A stretch of DNA of 64,000 nt from Clostridium sp. AM33-3 (GTDB taxonomy: Bacteria; Bacillota; Clostridia; Lachnospirales; Lachnospiraceae): the NCBI RefSeq assembly GCF_003480315.1, contig NZ_QUIV01000002.1, forward strand, positions 324 through 64,323. Reading direction: 5' to 3'. Position 1 is the first letter of the stretch. Every line of letters starts with the position of its first letter. The notes below the pieces were generated by a model, which was given only the letters and a program-made list of their open reading frames with translations, had not been told where the DNA came from and did not search any database. Shown here piece by piece: positions 17,292 through 26,355 of the stretch. Position numbers and translations under genes: made by a program.

Positions 17292-18527
17292 ATGCTGTAT
17301 ACATATCCACATTATTATAAAAAATTCCAGTGTATTGCTTCGGAATGTGAGGATACCTGCTGTGCGGGGTGGGCGATCACGATCGATCCGAAGTCTCTTG
17401 AGAAGTACCGTCATGCGAGAGGACCAATGAAGGCGCGCCTGAGAGAGTCTGTGGACTGGAAACAGAAGTGCTTTAAGCAGCGGGAACATCGATGTGCCTT
17501 TTTGAACGAGGAAAATCTCTGCGATCTTTATGCAGGCATGGGCGCAGACAGTCTGTGCTGGACCTGCAGGACTTACCCGCGCCATATAGAGGTGTTCGAC
17601 GGTGTGCGGGAGGTATCGCTGTGCTTATCCTGTATTGAGGCAGCGCGGATCATTCTTGGAACAAAGGAGCCGGTACGCTTTCTTTCCAGCGAGAATGAAA
17701 AAGAAGAAAGCTGCGAGGATGAGGAGTTTGATTTTTTCCTGTATACCAAGCTGGAAGAAACGCGTGATGTAATGTTTGAGATCCTGGAAAACCGGGAACT
17801 ATCCAGCGAGCTTCGTATGGCTTTGTGCCTGGCTCTGGCGCATGACCTGCAGTGCCGGATAAGGGATGAGAAGCTGTATGAGGTGGACGGGCTGCTGGCC
17901 CGGTATTCTGTTGGAAGTATGTGTGGGACAGCGCAGGAGAAAGCAGACGCTGCAACGGATGCCGGACAGCCTGTACAGGCCAAAGCCGGGGACACTGTGG
18001 CACGCTTCTGCCGCCGTCTGGCCTCAGCCGGTCTGGAGCAGTACAGCCGCTTTGAGACAGCAAGTGAGCTTTATACGGTGTTTGAAAAGATGGAACCCCT
18101 TGACAGTGCATGGCCTGAGCGCCGGGACGGCATGGATGAAATCCTCTACGGAGCTGGAAAAGAAGTGTATGAGTCAAATCGCCGGGCTTTTCTTACGGCA
18201 AACGGCACACGCATGGAGCTTCTCAGGGAGCAGATCATGGTGTACTTTGTGTTCGGCTACTTTTGTGGAGCTGTGTACAATGATAATCCATACGGCAAGC
18301 TGAAGCTGGCTGTGGCGGCAACGATTCTGGTGGAGGAGCTGCTGATGGCGGAGTGGCTGCGGGAAGATCTCCCGGAGAAAAAGATTGTGGACCTGGTGCA
18401 CTGCTTTTCCAGAGAGGTGGAGCATTCTGATGAGAACCGGGGACTTCTGGAGGATGAGCTTGTGAAACGGGAGGAATTCCGTCTGAAGGCACTGCTTGCG
18501 GCCGTCATTGAGTGGAAGCGTGCGTAA
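17292..18527 (+). CDS. fliB: FliB family protein (flagellin lysine-N-methylase-like)
   Basis: A 411-residue protein with the FliB family N-terminus YPHYYKKFQCIASECEDTCC and a second cysteine cluster in CAFLNEENLCDLYAGMG and CWTCRTYPRH. These Cys residues are thought to bind an Fe-S cluster; the family methylates lysines of flagellin in enterics. No flagellar gene is visible here, and many Clostridia carry FliB homologues far from motility genes, so the substrate may be another protein. Start at 17292 is best placed after AGGAG (17279-17283). A poorly conserved middle insertion (about residues 200-230) is Ala/Gln-rich. Monocistronic. Confidence 0.8.
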   Translation: MLYTYPHYYKKFQCIASECEDTCCAGWAITIDPKSLEKYRHARGPMKARLRESVDWKQKCFKQREHRCAFLNEENLCDLYAGMGADSLCWTCRTYPRHIEVFDGVREVSLCLSCIEAARIILGTKEPVRFLSSENEKEESCEDEEFDFFLYTKLEETRDVMFEILENRELSSELRMALCLALAHDLQCRIRDEKLYEVDGLLARYSVGSMCGTAQEKADAATDAGQPVQAKAGDTVARFCRRLASAGLEQYSRFETASELYTVFEKMEPLDSAWPERRDGMDEILYGAGKEVYESNRRAFLTANGTRMELLREQIMVYFVFGYFCGAVYNDNPYGKLKLAVAATILVEELLMAEWLREDLPEKKIVDLVHCFSREVEHSDENRGLLEDELVKREEFRLKALLAAVIEWKRA

Positions 18528-18573
18528 GCAGGAAAAAAACCTTAAAATTCCTGCAAAATACGCTGAATAGCGC

Positions 18574-18647
18574 TTGCAAAATACGGAAATTCCTGTAAAA
18601 TAGAGATGATGCAAAAGACGAGGGACATGACAATGCCCCTCTTTTTT
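18574..18647 (+). promoter_or_regulatory. Promoter plus promoter-proximal terminator hairpin before ABC-F gene
   Basis: TTGCAA (18574-18579) and TAAAAT (18596-18601), 16-bp spacing. About 12 nt after the expected transcription start a hairpin GAGGGACAT/ATGCCCCTC (18620-18641, one mismatch) is followed by TTTTTT. This is a terminator placed just before the ABC-F coding start, as in attenuated ABC-F resistance genes, but the leader is too short for an obvious leader peptide. CTGCAAAATACG/TTGCAAAATACG repeats lie upstream (18551-18585). Confidence 0.6.
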
Positions 18648-18666
18648 ATGAAAGGTGTTAGAAAGA

Positions 18667-20298
18667 ATGATTAGTGCAAATGGTGTTACCCTGCGTGTGG
18701 GGAAAAAGGCATTATTTGAAGATGTAAATATCAAATTTACCGAGGGAAACTGCTACGGCCTGATCGGTGCGAACGGAGCCGGAAAGTCTACCTTCTTAAA
18801 AATCTTATCCGGACAGTTAGAGCCGACCAACGGTGATGTTGTGATCACCCAGGGCCAGCGTCTGTCTTTCCTGCAGCAGGACCACTTTAAATACGACGAG
18901 TACACCGTACTGGATACCGTTATCATGGGAAACAAGCGTCTGTATGATGTTATGAAAGAGAAGGACGCTATCTATATGAAACCGGATTTCTCTGATGAGG
19001 ACGGAATCAAGGCAGCAGAGTTAGAGGGAGAGTTTGCAGAGATGAATGGCTGGGAGGCTGAATCTGACGCAGCCAACCTGTTAAACGGCCTGGGAGTTGA
19101 TACCGAGTATCACTACAATCTTATGAAGGACCTGACCGGTGCGTTAAAGGTCAAAGTTCTGCTTGCGCAGGCACTGTTCGGCAACCCGGATATCCTGCTT
19201 CTCGACGAGCCGACCAACCATCTGGATCTGGATGCGATCGCATGGCTGGAGGAGTTTTTGATCAACTTTGAGAATACCGTTATCGTGGTATCCCATGACC
19301 GTTACTTCCTGAATAAGGTCTGCACCAATATCGCAGATATCGACTACGGAAAAATCCAGCTGTACGCAGGTAACTACGATTTCTGGTATGAATCCAGCCA
19401 GTTAATGGTAAAACAGATGAAGGAAGCAAACCGCAAGAAAGAGGAGAAGATCAAAGAGCTGCAGGAGTTTATCCAGCGATTCTCCGCAAACGCTTCCAAA
19501 TCCAAGCAGGCTACCTCCAGAAAACGTGCTCTGGAGAAAATCGAGTTAGACGACATCCGTCCGTCAAGCCGTAAGTATCCGTACATCGATTTCCGCCCGT
19601 TCCGTGAGATCGGAAACGAGGTTCTGACCGTTGAGAACTTATCAAAGACCATTGACGGTGAAAAGATTTTAGATGGTATCAGCTTTACCCTGACTCGCGA
19701 TAATAAGGTTGCACTGGTAGGACCGAATGAGCGTGCAAAAACCGTTCTGTTCCAGATCCTGTCTGGTCAGATGGAGCCGGATGAGGGTTCCTACAAGTGG
19801 GGCCTGACTACTACCCAGTCCTACTTCCCGAAGGACAACACCGCTGAGTTTGACAGCGATGATACCATCGTAGACTGGCTGACCCAGTATTCTCCGGAAA
19901 AGGATGTAACTTATGTACGTGGTTTCCTTGGCCGTATGCTGTTTGCAGGTGAGGATGGCGTGAAGAAGGTCCGCGTTCTTTCCGGTGGTGAGAAGGTTCG
20001 CTGCATGCTTTCCAAGCTGATGATCTCCGGCGCCAATGTGCTGATGTTAGATGAGCCGACTGACCATCTGGATATGGAGTCCATTACTGCGCTGAACAAC
20101 GGTCTGATCAAATTCCCGGGTGTTCTGATCTTCTCTTCCCGTGACCATCAGATCGTACAGACCACCGCAAACCGCATCATGGAGATCGTAAACGGCAAGC
20201 TGATCGATAAGATCACTACCTACGACGAGTACCTTGAGAGCGATGAGATGGCCAGAAAGCGTTTTGTATTCTCAGTTGAGGAGAAAGACGAAGACTAA
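18667..20298 (+). CDS. ykpA: ABC-F ATPase, YkpA-like
   Basis: A 543-residue protein with two ABC domains joined by a linker. First domain: GANGAGKSTFLKILSG, degenerate signature LTGALKVKVLLAQALFG, LLLDEPTNHLDLD. Second domain: the P-loop reads GPNERAKTVLF, lacking the canonical GxGKS/T, as in Bacillus YkpA; it keeps LSGGEKVRCMLSK and LMLDEPTDHLDME. The H-loop His of the second domain appears replaced by Arg (FSSRDHQIV). ABC-F proteins act on ribosomes (translation factors or antibiotic protection) and lack membrane domains. A terminator hairpin in its leader suggests attenuation. Start at 18667 fits the conserved N-terminus MISANGVTL. Confidence 0.92.
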   Translation: MISANGVTLRVGKKALFEDVNIKFTEGNCYGLIGANGAGKSTFLKILSGQLEPTNGDVVITQGQRLSFLQQDHFKYDEYTVLDTVIMGNKRLYDVMKEKDAIYMKPDFSDEDGIKAAELEGEFAEMNGWEAESDAANLLNGLGVDTEYHYNLMKDLTGALKVKVLLAQALFGNPDILLLDEPTNHLDLDAIAWLEEFLINFENTVIVVSHDRYFLNKVCTNIADIDYGKIQLYAGNYDFWYESSQLMVKQMKEANRKKEEKIKELQEFIQRFSANASKSKQATSRKRALEKIELDDIRPSSRKYPYIDFRPFREIGNEVLTVENLSKTIDGEKILDGISFTLTRDNKVALVGPNERAKTVLFQILSGQMEPDEGSYKWGLTTTQSYFPKDNTAEFDSDDTIVDWLTQYSPEKDVTYVRGFLGRMLFAGEDGVKKVRVLSGGEKVRCMLSKLMISGANVLMLDEPTDHLDMESITALNNGLIKFPGVLIFSSRDHQIVQTTANRIMEIVNGKLIDKITTYDEYLESDEMARKRFVFSVEEKDED

Positions 20299-20305
20299 AA
20301 AGATA

Positions 20306-20362
20306 ACAAAGGGCAGTCCTTTAAGCGACCCGGAGGGGATCGAAGGGGACCGTCCTTTTTCA
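20306..20362 (+). terminator. Terminator between the two ABC-F genes
   Basis: AAAGGGCAGTCC (20309-20320) pairs with GGGACCGTCCTTT (20346-20358) with small bulges, followed by TTTCATTT. The loop holds a GGAGGGGATCG segment. It separates two ABC-F genes that otherwise look tandem; part of it could act as a leader attenuator for the second. Confidence 0.6.
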
Positions 20363-20394
20363 TTTCACAGGAAATTGCGTCTTATGGAGGTTTT

Positions 20395-22272
20395 ATGAGT
20401 TTAATTACAATCGAACATCTGACAAAATCTTATACGGAGCGCCTGCTGTTTGATGATACGGCGTTCAGCATCAATGAGGGTGAGAAGGTGGGTCTTATCG
20501 GTATCAACGGCACTGGTAAATCCACGCTTCTTAAGATTGCAGCAGGGCTGGAAGAGCCGGATGACGGCTCTGTGGTGCGCCGCAGGAATCTTTATATCCG
20601 CTATCTGCCGCAGATCCCGGCATTTACCGCAGGAGACACCGTGCTGGATGCCATTGTGCGGGATAACCGGGATGAGCCGCATTTTTCCTTCCGGGAGGAG
20701 ATCGAGGCCAGTGCAAAAAATATCCTGACACGGCTTGGAATCTATGATTTTGACGAGAAGGTGGAACATCTTTCCGGAGGACAGAGAAAGCGTGTGGCGC
20801 TGACCAGTGTACTGCTTTCCACGGCAGATCTTCTGATCCTGGACGAGCCGACAAACCACCTGGACAGTGAGATGGCAGACTGGCTGGAGGAGTATTTAAA
20901 GAAATTCCGGGGAGCACTGCTGATGATCACTCATGACCGGTATTTCCTGGACAGCGTGACCAACCGCATTGTAGAGCTGGATAAGGGAAAGCTTTACAGC
21001 TATCAGACCAATTATGAGGGCTTTGTCAAGTTAAAAGCTGAGCGCATGGATATGGCTGTGGCCTCTGAGCGTAAGCGCCAGACCATTTTACGGACAGAGC
21101 TTGCCTGGATGCAGCGCGGCGCAAGAGCCCGCTCCACCAAACAGAAGGCTCACATCCAGCGCTATGAGGCATTGCGGGACATGGACGCGCCGGAGTTTGA
21201 CAAAGAGGTGGAGATGGAGTCCATCTCCAGCCGTCTGGGCCGTACTACGGTAGAGGTGAAGGATCTTTGCAAGGCATATGGGAATAAAGTTCTGTTAAAG
21301 GATTTTACCTACATCTTTCTGAAAAATGACCGTGTCGGTATCATCGGTCCGAACGGAAGCGGAAAATCTACGCTCATGAAGATGATCGCCGGATGGGTAC
21401 AGCCGGATTCCGGAACCATCGAGATCGGACAGACGGTCAAGATCGGCTATTTCTCGCAGGAGAATGAGGCGATGGATGAGAGCCTGAAGGTCATCGACTA
21501 CATCCGCAACGTGGCAGAGTATGTGCAGACGAAGGACGGAAGTATCAGCGCTTCCCAGATGCTGGAGCGTTTTCTGTTTCCTGGCAGTGTGCAGTATACC
21601 ACGATCAGCCGTCTCTCCGGCGGAGAGAAACGACGCCTGTATCTCTTGCGGATCCTGATGGATGCGCCGAATGTGCTGCTTTTAGACGAGCCGACCAACG
21701 ATCTGGATATCCGCACCCTGACGATCCTGGAGGATTATCTGGACAGCTTCCAGGGCATTGTTATCACCGTATCCCATGACCGGTATTTCCTGGACCGCAT
21801 GGTGCGCCGGATCTTTGCCTTTGAGGGTGACGGAAAGGTGGTGCAGTATGAGGGCGGCTTTACGGATTACCAGGCGGCATATTTGATGAAGCATCCGGAG
21901 CTGTCTGGCGGAACTGCTGGCGGCAAGGGTGCAGCAGGGCGCGACAGCACTGGAAATGCAGGAGCTGCCGATGGGGACAGTGAAAGCGGCGGTGCCGCAA
22001 AAAAATCTTCCCAGGAGGGCAGAGCTCACCAGAAGAAACTGAAATTTTCATTCAAGGAGCAGCGGGAGTGGGACACTATCGAGGACGAGATTGCAGGTCT
22101 GGAAGCAGATCTCGAGACACTGGATGGTCAGATCGCGGAGTCCGCTACCAATTACGGCAGGCTGAACCAGCTCATGACAGAGAAGGCAGAGAAAGAAGCA
22201 CTGCTGGAAGAAAAGATGGACCGGTGGATGTACTTACAGGAATTAGCTGAGAAAATCGCTGCACAATCGTAA
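20395..22272 (+). CDS. uup: ABC-F ATPase, Uup-like with C-terminal coiled coil
   Basis: A 625-residue protein. Domain 1: GINGTGKSTLLKIAAG, LSGGQRKRVALTSVLL, LLILDEPTNHLDSE, ITHDRYFLDSVTNR. Interdomain linker with RGARARSTKQKAHIQRYEAL. Domain 2: GPNGSGKSTLMKMIAG, LSGGEKRRLYLLRILM, LLLDEPTNDLDIRT, VSHDRYFLDRMVRR. After a Gly/Ala-rich low-complexity stretch (about 500-540) comes a charged coiled coil (about 548-620) like the DNA- or ribosome-binding tail of Uup. Both ATP sites look intact, unlike the preceding ABC-F. No membrane segments. Probably a ribosome-associated housekeeping factor. Confidence 0.92.
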   Translation: MSLITIEHLTKSYTERLLFDDTAFSINEGEKVGLIGINGTGKSTLLKIAAGLEEPDDGSVVRRRNLYIRYLPQIPAFTAGDTVLDAIVRDNRDEPHFSFREEIEASAKNILTRLGIYDFDEKVEHLSGGQRKRVALTSVLLSTADLLILDEPTNHLDSEMADWLEEYLKKFRGALLMITHDRYFLDSVTNRIVELDKGKLYSYQTNYEGFVKLKAERMDMAVASERKRQTILRTELAWMQRGARARSTKQKAHIQRYEALRDMDAPEFDKEVEMESISSRLGRTTVEVKDLCKAYGNKVLLKDFTYIFLKNDRVGIIGPNGSGKSTLMKMIAGWVQPDSGTIEIGQTVKIGYFSQENEAMDESLKVIDYIRNVAEYVQTKDGSISASQMLERFLFPGSVQYTTISRLSGGEKRRLYLLRILMDAPNVLLLDEPTNDLDIRTLTILEDYLDSFQGIVITVSHDRYFLDRMVRRIFAFEGDGKVVQYEGGFTDYQAAYLMKHPELSGGTAGGKGAAGRDSTGNAGAADGDSESGGAAKKSSQEGRAHQKKLKFSFKEQREWDTIEDEIAGLEADLETLDGQIAESATNYGRLNQLMTEKAEKEALLEEKMDRWMYLQELAEKIAAQS

Positions 22273-22356
22273 TTTTCCTGCTTCTACTTAATCAAAATAT
22301 GAATTAGGTGCATATCTGCCATGATTTTTCGCAATAAAAGTTTCAAAATGAAGGGA

Positions 22357-23817
<1,461 letters not shown>

Positions 23818-23847
23818 AATCTGATTTGAGTTAAAACAAAGATATAA

Positions 23848-23895
23848 AAAATCCCACAGGACCGGGCAGTCTGCCCAGATCCTGTGGGATTTTTT
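23848..23895. terminator. Bidirectional terminator between gdhA and the larA operon
   Basis: AAAATCCCACAGGA (23848-23861) pairs with TCCTGTGGGATTTT (23880-23893), with A-run before and T-run after, so it can stop transcription from both gdhA (+) and the convergent larA operon (-). The loop includes GGGCAGTCTGCCC, a further small hairpin. Confidence 0.92.
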
Positions 23896-23932
23896 ATTTC
23901 AGTTAGAAATGGTCTTTGATGGAAAAAGATAA

Positions 23933-25207
23933 TCAGCTTAAAATGACAGAAACGCCATCAGGAATCAGGGTGATGGAAGGTTCCGGTTTATGCAAAATTT
24001 CGATGGCCTGACAAAAGGCATCGGAAAGAGAATTGCTATAAATAAGGTGCAGGGCTTCTACCACCTCTCTGGGAGCATCGCTTACCAGAATTACAGTGTG
24101 GTCCAGAAGAATCTGACAGAAAATCTGGGACTGCCACTGATCCGGAATCGTTTCAGTCTGTGCGCGGGAAAGTATGTCATCGAGAATTTTCTTGGTATCT
24201 GGCTCACGGGCAAAGGTCTGGAAGAAATCCTGACCGCCATGTCCGTCACAGCAGCTGGAAAGCATAATAATGACACCACCTTTTTTGCAGGAGGCAGCAG
24301 CTGTGGTCATTCCCTTGACACTCTGGTAGATATTCTGATCAAGAGGATAGCCGCCGTTGGAAGTGATTACAATATCTGAGAAAACTGGTTTGCGGCGGCA
24401 CATAGAAGATAAAAAGGCAACGCCGGTTTTATGGGCTGTATCAATGTCACCGGCTACTGCGCCGATAATTTCCTTATTCTGGTTCAGGATTACATTCAGG
24501 ATAAAGCGGATTCCAGAAGCTTTGGCAGCAAAGAGCATATCTTCATGAACAGGATTTCCTTCCAGAATGCCTGAGATGGAATGAGGATCATGAATATTGC
24601 AGGCCGCATGATTGTACATAATGGTTTTTCTGGAGGCAACACCAGGAAGGATGCTTTTTCGGCCGCCAGAGAAACCTGCAAAGAAATGCGGCTCAATAAA
24701 TCCCTCAGCAATCAGCAGATCTGCTTCACAGGCAATTTGGTTTAGTTCGATATGGTTGCCGCTAGGACTGGTACCAATCTGGCAGAATGGGCCTTCATCA
24801 CAATTATGGACGACAATGTGTTCCTGCTTGACGATGGTCTCACCAAATCGTTCTGTCAGTTCTTTCTGTGTAGTTTTTCTGTGACAGCCGGTAGCAATCA
24901 GAATGGTAATTTGTGCATCCGGATTGCCCTTTCGGATTTCCTGTAGAAGAAGCGGCATAGTGATCTGGCTGGGCATGGGGCGGGTGTGGTCAGAGGTGAT
25001 GACCGTAACGGTTTTGCAGCCCTTGGCGAGAACAGAAAGCTCGGTGGTATCATGTGGATTTGCCAGTGCATATTTGACGGTTTCCTCCGGTCCCAGAGGT
25101 GGCCTGTAAGAAGACAGATCGGATTCGATGACAGCTTGAATACAGGTTTCTGGAAGACTGGCAGTCTGAGTTGTTTTTCCATATGGAAAAGAGTAGGGTT
25201 TGTTCAT
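23933..25207 (-). CDS. larA: LarA family nickel-pincer racemase/epimerase homologue
   Basis: A 424-residue LarA-like protein. Family motifs are SDHTRPMP (substrate/cofactor region), IATGCHRKTTQKE, and EGFIEPHFFAGFSGGRKSIL, whose lysine corresponds to the residue that covalently holds the nickel pincer cofactor. Length fits LarA. It would racemise lactate or, as shown for relatives, other 2-hydroxyacids. No larB/C/E cofactor genes are in the window, so the cofactor must come from elsewhere. It overlaps the preceding CdaR-type gene by 4 bp and is the last gene of a three-gene operon divergent from a TRAP transporter, suggesting the imported acid is its substrate. Substrate inferred only. Confidence 0.88.
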   Translation of the reverse strand: MNKPYSFPYGKTTQTASLPETCIQAVIESDLSSYRPPLGPEETVKYALANPHDTTELSVLAKGCKTVTVITSDHTRPMPSQITMPLLLQEIRKGNPDAQITILIATGCHRKTTQKELTERFGETIVKQEHIVVHNCDEGPFCQIGTSPSGNHIELNQIACEADLLIAEGFIEPHFFAGFSGGRKSILPGVASRKTIMYNHAACNIHDPHSISGILEGNPVHEDMLFAAKASGIRFILNVILNQNKEIIGAVAGDIDTAHKTGVAFLSSMCRRKPVFSDIVITSNGGYPLDQNIYQSVKGMTTAAASCKKGGVIIMLSSCCDGHGGQDFFQTFAREPDTKKILDDILSRAQTETIPDQWQSQIFCQILLDHTVILVSDAPREVVEALHLIYSNSLSDAFCQAIEILHKPEPSITLIPDGVSVILS

Positions 25208-26355
25208 AAAGCCTCCTTTGCAGATGTGTTTGCAGAATGTATTTTTCTATAATAATGATACAGAAGAATCAGTTTAAAACGGTCATTATCTTTGTGAAGC
25301 GGATTGAGATTCAGAGACTTTTTAAGCTGGTTCAAACGAAATACCATGGTATTTCTGTGAATAAAGAGATCTTCCGCAGAGGATACAAGATCCATGTTGT
25401 TTTTGACCAGAGCCTGAATGGTTTTTACAGCTGTCGCATTGCTTTCAAGGTAGGACAGTTCTGCTTGGAAGAAGTGCTCAAACAGGGTTTCCGGAAGCTG
25501 ATAGACCAGGTGCTCTGCAAGAAAGGCCGTTACAAAATAAATGTTTTTCTGTGAGGCGCTCTGGCTGGATGCATAGCGGAAGGCCGATTTTGCGGAGGAA
25601 AAGCTGGACGCGTAATCATTCAGGTTATTGACTGTCAGTCCCACCGCGATGGAACAATGGAACACTGAATTCTTTTTCAGATAGTCATAAAGATTATCAA
25701 AGAAAAGCATCGGGGCTTCTTCTGCCATCACATGGCACAGGATGATTTCGCTGGAACCAAAGTTTCCCAGAATATCCTGATTCCCGGCAGAGGAGATAAA
25801 GTGCCGAACCATCTGGAAAAAGGCCTGGGCTGCTGCCGCTTTGGCAGAGGGGGACATACCATCCGGGGCCTGAAACTGTAAAAGGCAGACTGCCCGGGGG
25901 AGTGACATATCCAGATCCAGTTCGGCAGCCAGCAATGCAGTATAGGTATGATCCTCGGTGGAAGTCGGATGAAGAAGATGATCCAGCAAAAGCGCCATGT
26001 CGCTCTGGCGGGAGGTTTGAGCTTTTCTGGCCGGTTTGGCCTGAAATAGCTGGATAATGGATTCTGTCATTTTAGCGGAGGTAAAGACATCTTCTGTTTT
26101 GGCTGCAGGAATCAGCAGGCGCAGCATGTAGATAGGAGCAATCGGAAAGGTAAGCTTATAAAAAGCTTCTCCCTGGGCATTTTTTAATGATACAATTTCT
26201 TTGAACCCGCTGTAGGAAACCGGTTCATCCGGGTAATATTCCGATCGGGGCGTCTCCTGGATTATGTGGTTATTTTTGTCCAGAAGCTGAAGAAAGCTTT
26301 CTGGAAATATCTCACGGATGGCCTGAAAAAGCTTCAGCATTTCATTTTCCTGCAT
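25204..26355 (-). CDS. CdaR/PucR-type transcriptional regulator
   Basis: A 383-residue regulator with a central GGDEF-like/GAF-like region and a C-terminal PucR HTH: DLVSSAEDLFIHRNTMVFRL followed by NQLKKSLNLNPLHKDNDRFKL, the standard CdaR ending. Start set at 26355 (MQENEMLKLF) because AAAGGAG is just upstream; a frame extending 25 codons further would overlap the upstream gene more deeply. The chosen start overlaps that gene by 14 bp, so translation is coupled. Likely controls the divergent TRAP operon together with the fusion regulator upstream. CdaR relatives respond to sugar diacids; effector here unknown. Confidence 0.85.
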   Translation of the reverse strand: MQENEMLKLFQAIREIFPESFLQLLDKNNHIIQETPRSEYYPDEPVSYSGFKEIVSLKNAQGEAFYKLTFPIAPIYMLRLLIPAAKTEDVFTSAKMTESIIQLFQAKPARKAQTSRQSDMALLLDHLLHPTSTEDHTYTALLAAELDLDMSLPRAVCLLQFQAPDGMSPSAKAAAAQAFFQMVRHFISSAGNQDILGNFGSSEIILCHVMAEEAPMLFFDNLYDYLKKNSVFHCSIAVGLTVNNLNDYASSFSSAKSAFRYASSQSASQKNIYFVTAFLAEHLVYQLPETLFEHFFQAELSYLESNATAVKTIQALVKNNMDLVSSAEDLFIHRNTMVFRLNQLKKSLNLNPLHKDNDRFKLILLYHYYRKIHSANTSAKEAL

